Shown here in pieces: positions 20,678-23,781 of a stretch of 23,781 bases of DNA. Origin of the DNA: JANMAT01 sp031359995 (GTDB taxonomy: Bacteria; Actinomycetota; Acidimicrobiia; Acidimicrobiales; Ilumatobacteraceae); contig JANMAT010000211.1 in assembly GCA_031359995.1 (NCBI GenBank), positions 1-23,781 on the forward strand, given 5' to 3'. The translations under genes and the position numbers were made by a program. The notes beneath the pieces were generated by a model. It worked only from the letters and a program-made list of their open reading frames with translations, did no database searches and was not told the DNA's origin. Within the stretch, counting starts at the first letter, position 1, and the number at the start of each line of letters is the position of its first letter.

Positions 20678-22047
20678 TGCGTAGGCGGGTGCCCTCCTCC
20701 TCCCACGACGACGGTGTCGCCCTCGTGATGGTGCTGCTGTTCGTGATGGTCAGCGGTGTCCTCATCACCGCGCTCCTGAACCAGTCGTTCACCACGTTCT
20801 CGGCCGCACGCGTAGCCGCCGACGTCGAGAACCGGATCTACGCCGCCGGTGGCGGCCTCGACTGGGGCATCCAGCAGGTGCGCCAGGGCAGCCTGCTCAA
20901 CGCCGTTCCCCGCTGCGCCACGTTCGCCGCCCCCGCGGATGCCCTGACGCTACCGGGCTCGCCGGGCCTGAACGGCCGCACCCTGACCGTCACCTGCCGC
21001 GTCACCGACGGCCAGGATGTGGGCGCCGGTGGCTGGGCCGTGTACATCACGCGTGCATCGGGCGGCATCACCACCCCGGCCGCTCCGAGCGGGGCTCGGA
21101 CCATCCGGGGGCCGGTGCACAACCCCGGAAGCTGGTCGATCGACGGAGCCAGTGAGCTCCGGGTCGAGGCGGCCGACGCCATCGGCCCCGCGGCGGCGTG
21201 CGCCCTCCCTGCCGGATTGGTGATCGCAACTGCCCCGCCGTATGCCTACTCGTGTGGCGCGATCGACACGGAGCCGCTGCCACCCGTCCCGGTGGATCTC
21301 ACGGGCGACCTGGCGTCGCTGCCGGCCCAGCCGCCCGGCGGCAACGGCGCCGATACGGGCTGTCGGGTCTTCAGCCCCGGAGAGTACGCCCAGGTGCCCG
21401 ACCTTCTACCCCGCTCCGCCGGGGTCAACTACTTCCGGCCCGGCATCTACCACCTGACGGCACCGGGCGCCTTCTCCATCGATGATGCCGATGTGGTCGG
21501 CGGCATTCCGACGCCGGGCGACGCGGCGGTGCTCCCGATCGACACACCCGCGTGCCCTGCCGAGCCGAACACCAACGGCCGCTACGGGGTGGTTCTGGTG
21601 CTCGACGCCACCAGCCGGCTCGAGGTCACGAACCATGGACGGCTCGAGCTTCACCGCTACGTGGACGGGTCGGGATCAGGTCTGTCGGTGTTGCAGACGA
21701 CCTCGTCGCTGCTGCTGCCCTCCGTTGACGCGGCCCCCGGCGAGTTCGCTGACCTGGTCCTTCACGGCAACGTCTACACGCCAGCCGCCGCGGTGCGGGC
21801 CGCGAGCAACGGCGACGTTCGCTTCACGGGCGGGGTCGTTGCGACGAGCCTGGAGCTGGCCTCCACCTTCCCCATCGGGAGCCCTCAGGTCGAGGCCACG
21901 GTGGGAACCGGGGCCCGGACCGTCGAAATCGTGTCCCGTACGAATCAGGTCGGCACGGAGCGCGACCTCACCGCCAGTGCAACCGTGGAATATGCAAATG
22001 ACGGTGCTCGCACTCTACTCGTGAGGGCCTGGACGGTGTCACCATGA
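20677..22047 (+). CDS. PilX-like pilus protein with large exported domain
   Basis: A 456-residue protein with a short basic N-terminus (MRRRVPSSSHDDG), then GVALVMVLLFVMVSGVLITA, a single N-terminal helix like that of PilX/GspK-type minor pilins that lack the +5 glutamate. The helix continues into YAAGGGLDWGIQQVRQG, the usual amphipathic extension. The remaining roughly 400 residues carry six cysteines and Gly/Asp/Asn-rich beta-type sequence (for example FRPGIYHLTAPGAFSIDDAD), without a recognised fold; a polymer- or surface-binding role is inferred. The start ATG overlaps the preceding stop as TGATG; GTG 20656 is a less likely alternative. The last 100 or so bases are noticeably less GC-rich than the neighbours. 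Confidence 0.72.
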   Translation: MRRRVPSSSHDDGVALVMVLLFVMVSGVLITALLNQSFTTFSAARVAADVENRIYAAGGGLDWGIQQVRQGSLLNAVPRCATFAAPADALTLPGSPGLNGRTLTVTCRVTDGQDVGAGGWAVYITRASGGITTPAAPSGARTIRGPVHNPGSWSIDGASELRVEAADAIGPAAACALPAGLVIATAPPYAYSCGAIDTEPLPPVPVDLTGDLASLPAQPPGGNGADTGCRVFSPGEYAQVPDLLPRSAGVNYFRPGIYHLTAPGAFSIDDADVVGGIPTPGDAAVLPIDTPACPAEPNTNGRYGVVLVLDATSRLEVTNHGRLELHRYVDGSGSGLSVLQTTSSLLLPSVDAAPGEFADLVLHGNVYTPAAAVRAASNGDVRFTGGVVATSLELASTFPIGSPQVEATVGTGARTVEIVSRTNQVGTERDLTASATVEYANDGARTLLVRAWTVSP

Positions 22048-22066
22048 CGCCACGGTCATACCCATC

Positions 22067-22084
22067 CCCCGGGGCTCGGGGTTT
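22067..22084 (+). terminator. weak hairpin with short T run ahead of pilA
   Basis: CCCCG-GGGCT-CGGGG followed by TTT, located between the PilX-like gene and pilA. It may reduce read-through from the minor-pilin genes or protect the pilA message after processing. Confidence 0.3.
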
Positions 22085-22125
22085 GCGCGCCCGGCAATCC
22101 AGCACCACCACCCTGCAGAAACAAC

Positions 22126-22131
22126 AAGGAG
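22126..22131 (+). promoter_or_regulatory. strong ribosome-binding site of pilA (AAGGAG)
   Basis: AAGGAG, 7 bases before ATG 22139 and within an A-rich stretch (GAAACAACAAGGAG), is the best Shine-Dalgarno sequence in the window. It fits high-level translation of the major subunit, in contrast to the overlapping starts of the minor prepilins. Confidence 0.65.
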
Positions 22132-22138
22132 ACCGCCC

Positions 22139-22531
22139 ATGAGGGCACTACGCGACCGGCGGAAGCGGAACGACGAGGGCTTCACCCTCATCGAGCTCCT
22201 CCTCGTCATCATCATCCTCGGCATCCTCGCCGCCGTCGTCGTGTTCTCGGTCCGCGGTGTCGGCAACCGGGGCAAGGAGTCGGCGTGCAAGGCGAGCAAG
22301 AGCGCCCTGGCCACCGCGGCCGAGGCCTACTACTCGAAGAAGGGCAACTACCCGACGGACCTCAAGCTGCTCAAGGACGAGGGCTTCGTCAGCGACTTCG
22401 GTGGCGTGCTCGTGGCTCCCGCGAACGTGGTGCTCAACGGTGGCGGCGAGGGCAACACGTGGACCATCACCTACAACCCGACCGGCGGTACGAACGGCGA
22501 GTACTCACTCGACGGTGCCCCCGTCTGTTGA
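22139..22531 (+). CDS. pilA: type IV major pilin PilA
   Basis: A 130-residue prepilin, mature length 116. A 14-residue basic leader ends NDEG, then FTLIELLLVIIILGILAAVV: cleavage after Gly14, Phe at +1 and Glu19 at +5, all canonical. The soluble head has a helix (KASKSALATAAEAYYSKKGN), a short beta region and a C-terminal cysteine (Cys130) that can pair with Cys50, forming the usual disulfide loop across nearly the whole head domain. Small size, the strong ribosome-binding site and the hairpin after the gene indicate that this is the abundant fibre subunit. The gene stands apart (91 bases) from the minor pilins upstream. Confidence 0.93.
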   Translation: MRALRDRRKRNDEGFTLIELLLVIIILGILAAVVVFSVRGVGNRGKESACKASKSALATAAEAYYSKKGNYPTDLKLLKDEGFVSDFGGVLVAPANVVLNGGGEGNTWTITYNPTGGTNGEYSLDGAPVC

Positions 22532-22548
22532 CGGACTCTTGACGATGT

Positions 22549-22577
22549 CGCGGCGGGCGGGATGACCGCCCGCCGCG
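22549..22577 (+). terminator. strong 12-bp GC hairpin after pilA
   Basis: CGCGGCGGGCGG-GATGA-CCGCCCGCCGCG is a perfect 12-bp stem with a 5-base loop, 18 bases after the pilA stop and just before pilT. No T tract follows. It can act as an actinobacterial terminator or as a 3' stabiliser of the pilA message. Confidence 0.65.
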
Positions 22578-22586
22578 CCCGGCAGG

Positions 22587-22592
22587 CAAGAT
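22587..22592 (+). promoter_or_regulatory. possible leaderless promoter of pilT (-10 CAAGAT)
   Basis: CAAGAT, a near match to TANNNT, is followed by 7 bases and ATG 22600. There is no ribosome-binding site, and the strong hairpin immediately upstream makes an independent promoter likely. Confidence 0.4.
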
Positions 22593-22599
22593 ACAGAGC

Positions 22600-23688
22600 A
22601 TGGACATCGTCGGCGGAGACCTCGACCGCTACATCAAGTACGCGTGGAGCTCGGGCGGGTCCGACGTGCTCCTCTTGGCCGACTCGCGTCCCCTCGTGCG
22701 GATCGACGGCCTCATGGCGCCCATGGCGGACGAGCCCGTCCAGGACGAGGGGGCGATCCGCAAGCACCTCGAACAGCTCGTGAGCGCGGCCAAGCTGGCC
22801 GAGTTCGACGAGGAGGGCGAGATCGACTTCACGATCGGCTGGGACCAGAAGGCCCGCCTGCGCGGCAACGCCTTCTACCAGCGGGGCATGCCCACCATCG
22901 CCCTGCGCCTCATCCCCGAACAGATCCCCACCTTCGACGACCTCGGCGTGCCGCCGGCGGTGCGCAACCTGGCCGAGCTGCACCAGGGGCTGGTGCTGTT
23001 CACCGGGCCGACCGGCTCGGGCAAGTCGACCAGCCTGGCGTCCATCGTCCACTGGATCAACGCCCACCGGCCCTGCCACATCCTCACCATCGAGGATCCC
23101 ATCGAGTACGTCCACCCCAGCCAGACGGCCGCCGTGAGCCAGCGTGAGGTGGGCACCGACACCAAGACCTTCGAGCGGGCACTGCGCTCGGCACTGCGGG
23201 AAGACCCCGACGTCATCCTCGTCGGCGAGATGCGCGACCCCGAGAGCATCGCCATCACCCTCACCCTGGCCGAAACCGGCCACCTGGTGCTGTCGACCCT
23301 GCACACCAACGATGCCGCCCAGGCCCTGGACCGCATCGTCGACGTGTTCCCGGCCGAACGGCAGGCCCAGGTCCGCATCCAGTTGGCCGGTTCGCTGCAG
23401 GCCATCGTCGCCCAGCGCCTGGTTCCCCGTGTCGGCGGCGGCATGGTGGCCGCCTTCGAGGTGCTCATGGCCACGACGGCCGTACGCAACCTGATCCGTG
23501 AGGGCAAGAGTCGTCAGCTGCGCAACAACATGACGCTCGGCCAGTCCGAAGGCATGCAGACCCTCGAGATGTCGCTCAGCGCTCTCGTGCACGCCGGGCT
23601 CATAGCCTACGAAGACGCGGTCGCCGTTGCGCTGGTGCCACACGAGGTGGAGCGACCACGACCACCAGGAGCGACCCGGCAGCGATGA
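22600..23688 (+). CDS. pilT: type IV pilus retraction ATPase PilT
   Basis: A 362-residue hexameric ATPase that depolymerises the pilus for retraction, twitching or DNA uptake. The N-terminal PAS-like domain contains GGSDVLLLADSRPLVRIDG (19-37), close to the GxSDlHl motif. The core has Walker A GPTGSGKS (136-143), Asp box TIEDPIEYVH, Walker B DVILVGEMRD (204-213), His box TGHLVLSTLHTND (226-238) and the PilT signature AVRNLIRE (294-301; canonical AIRNLIRE). There is no tetracysteine zinc motif, as expected for PilT/PilU. The last 12 or so residues (RPRPPGATRQR) are a basic tail. Its stop overlaps the start of the next prepilin by ATGA. Confidence 0.95.
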   Translation: MDIVGGDLDRYIKYAWSSGGSDVLLLADSRPLVRIDGLMAPMADEPVQDEGAIRKHLEQLVSAAKLAEFDEEGEIDFTIGWDQKARLRGNAFYQRGMPTIALRLIPEQIPTFDDLGVPPAVRNLAELHQGLVLFTGPTGSGKSTSLASIVHWINAHRPCHILTIEDPIEYVHPSQTAAVSQREVGTDTKTFERALRSALREDPDVILVGEMRDPESIAITLTLAETGHLVLSTLHTNDAAQALDRIVDVFPAERQAQVRIQLAGSLQAIVAQRLVPRVGGGMVAAFEVLMATTAVRNLIREGKSRQLRNNMTLGQSEGMQTLEMSLSALVHAGLIAYEDAVAVALVPHEVERPRPPGATRQR

Positions 23689-23781
23689 ACCCGACTCGGC
23701 GGAACGGTTCAGAGCGCAGCGATGGCTTCACCCTGATCGAACTGCTGCTCGTGATCATCATCCTCGGCATCCTGTCGACGG
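23685..23781 (+). CDS. second prepilin, cut by window end
   Basis: Thirty-two residues are visible. A 14-residue leader (MNPTRRNGSERSDG) is followed by FTLIELLLVIIILGILST, so prepilin peptidase would cut after Gly14 and Glu19 is at +5. The helix is identical in protein to that of PilA over FTLIELLLVIIILGIL, but the DNA differs at synonymous positions. The start lies in the ATGA overlap with pilT. Whether it is a second major-type pilin or a minor one depends on the missing head domain. Confidence 0.85.
   Translation, partial: MNPTRRNGSERSDGFTLIELLLVIIILGILST

Noticed and set aside
1..23781. CRISPR arrays, tRNA or rRNA genes, insertion sequences, attachment sites
   Set aside because: None seen. 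There are no spaced direct repeats, no transposase or integrase reading frames and no tRNA-like cloverleaf in the gaps, all of which are under 300 bases.

Overview
The window is about 70% GC, densely coded on both strands, and uses GTG and TTG starts freely. Several genes start 6-8 bases downstream of a TANNNT -10 element with no Shine-Dalgarno sequence, which is the leaderless arrangement common in Actinomycetota. Luciferase-like and PPOX-type (probably F420- or flavin-dependent) enzymes, many acyl-CoA enzymes and a non-Tad type IV pilus locus together suggest an actinobacterium, possibly of the class Acidimicrobiia. The class-level assignment is inference.

The left half (1-12.7 kb) is a mosaic of short, often divergent transcription units, mostly for CoA-thioester catabolism and redox chemistry. 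It holds a partial acyl-CoA dehydrogenase, a PPOX-fold protein, an amidohydrolase, an SDR protein lacking the catalytic lysine, a class III CoA-transferase followed by a crotonase-fold protein lacking both hydratase glutamates, and a ferritin-like protein. Further on are a membrane protein of unknown function, an ABM-domain monooxygenase-like protein, a frameshifted secreted lipoprotein gene, an anchored SGNH hydrolase, a nitroreductase, a luciferase-like oxidoreductase and an acyl-CoA synthetase. The CoA enzymes could together activate, dehydrogenate and shorten an acid substrate; which substrate cannot be told from the sequence.

At 12.76-15.22 kb a two-gene unit encodes an enlarged ProA-like aldehyde dehydrogenase and an inosine/uridine-type nucleoside hydrolase. 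A 284-base regulatory region rich in inverted repeats follows.

The right end (15.5-23.78 kb) is a type IV pilus operon: assembly ATPase (PilB), inner-membrane platform (PilC), a small minor prepilin, a 607-residue prepilin carrying four tandem cysteine-paired modules, a PilX-like protein with a large exported domain, the probable major pilin (PilA), a strong hairpin, the retraction ATPase (PilT), and the beginning of another prepilin cut by the window end. Genes overlap by 1-4 bases from pilC through the PilX-like gene, so the minor pilins are probably made in fixed proportion. pilA has its own strong ribosome-binding site and lies between two hairpins, consistent with separate control of the major subunit. 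The best candidate for an undescribed element is the modular prepilin together with its PilX-like neighbour, which look like a pilus-tip adhesive or ligand-binding complex.
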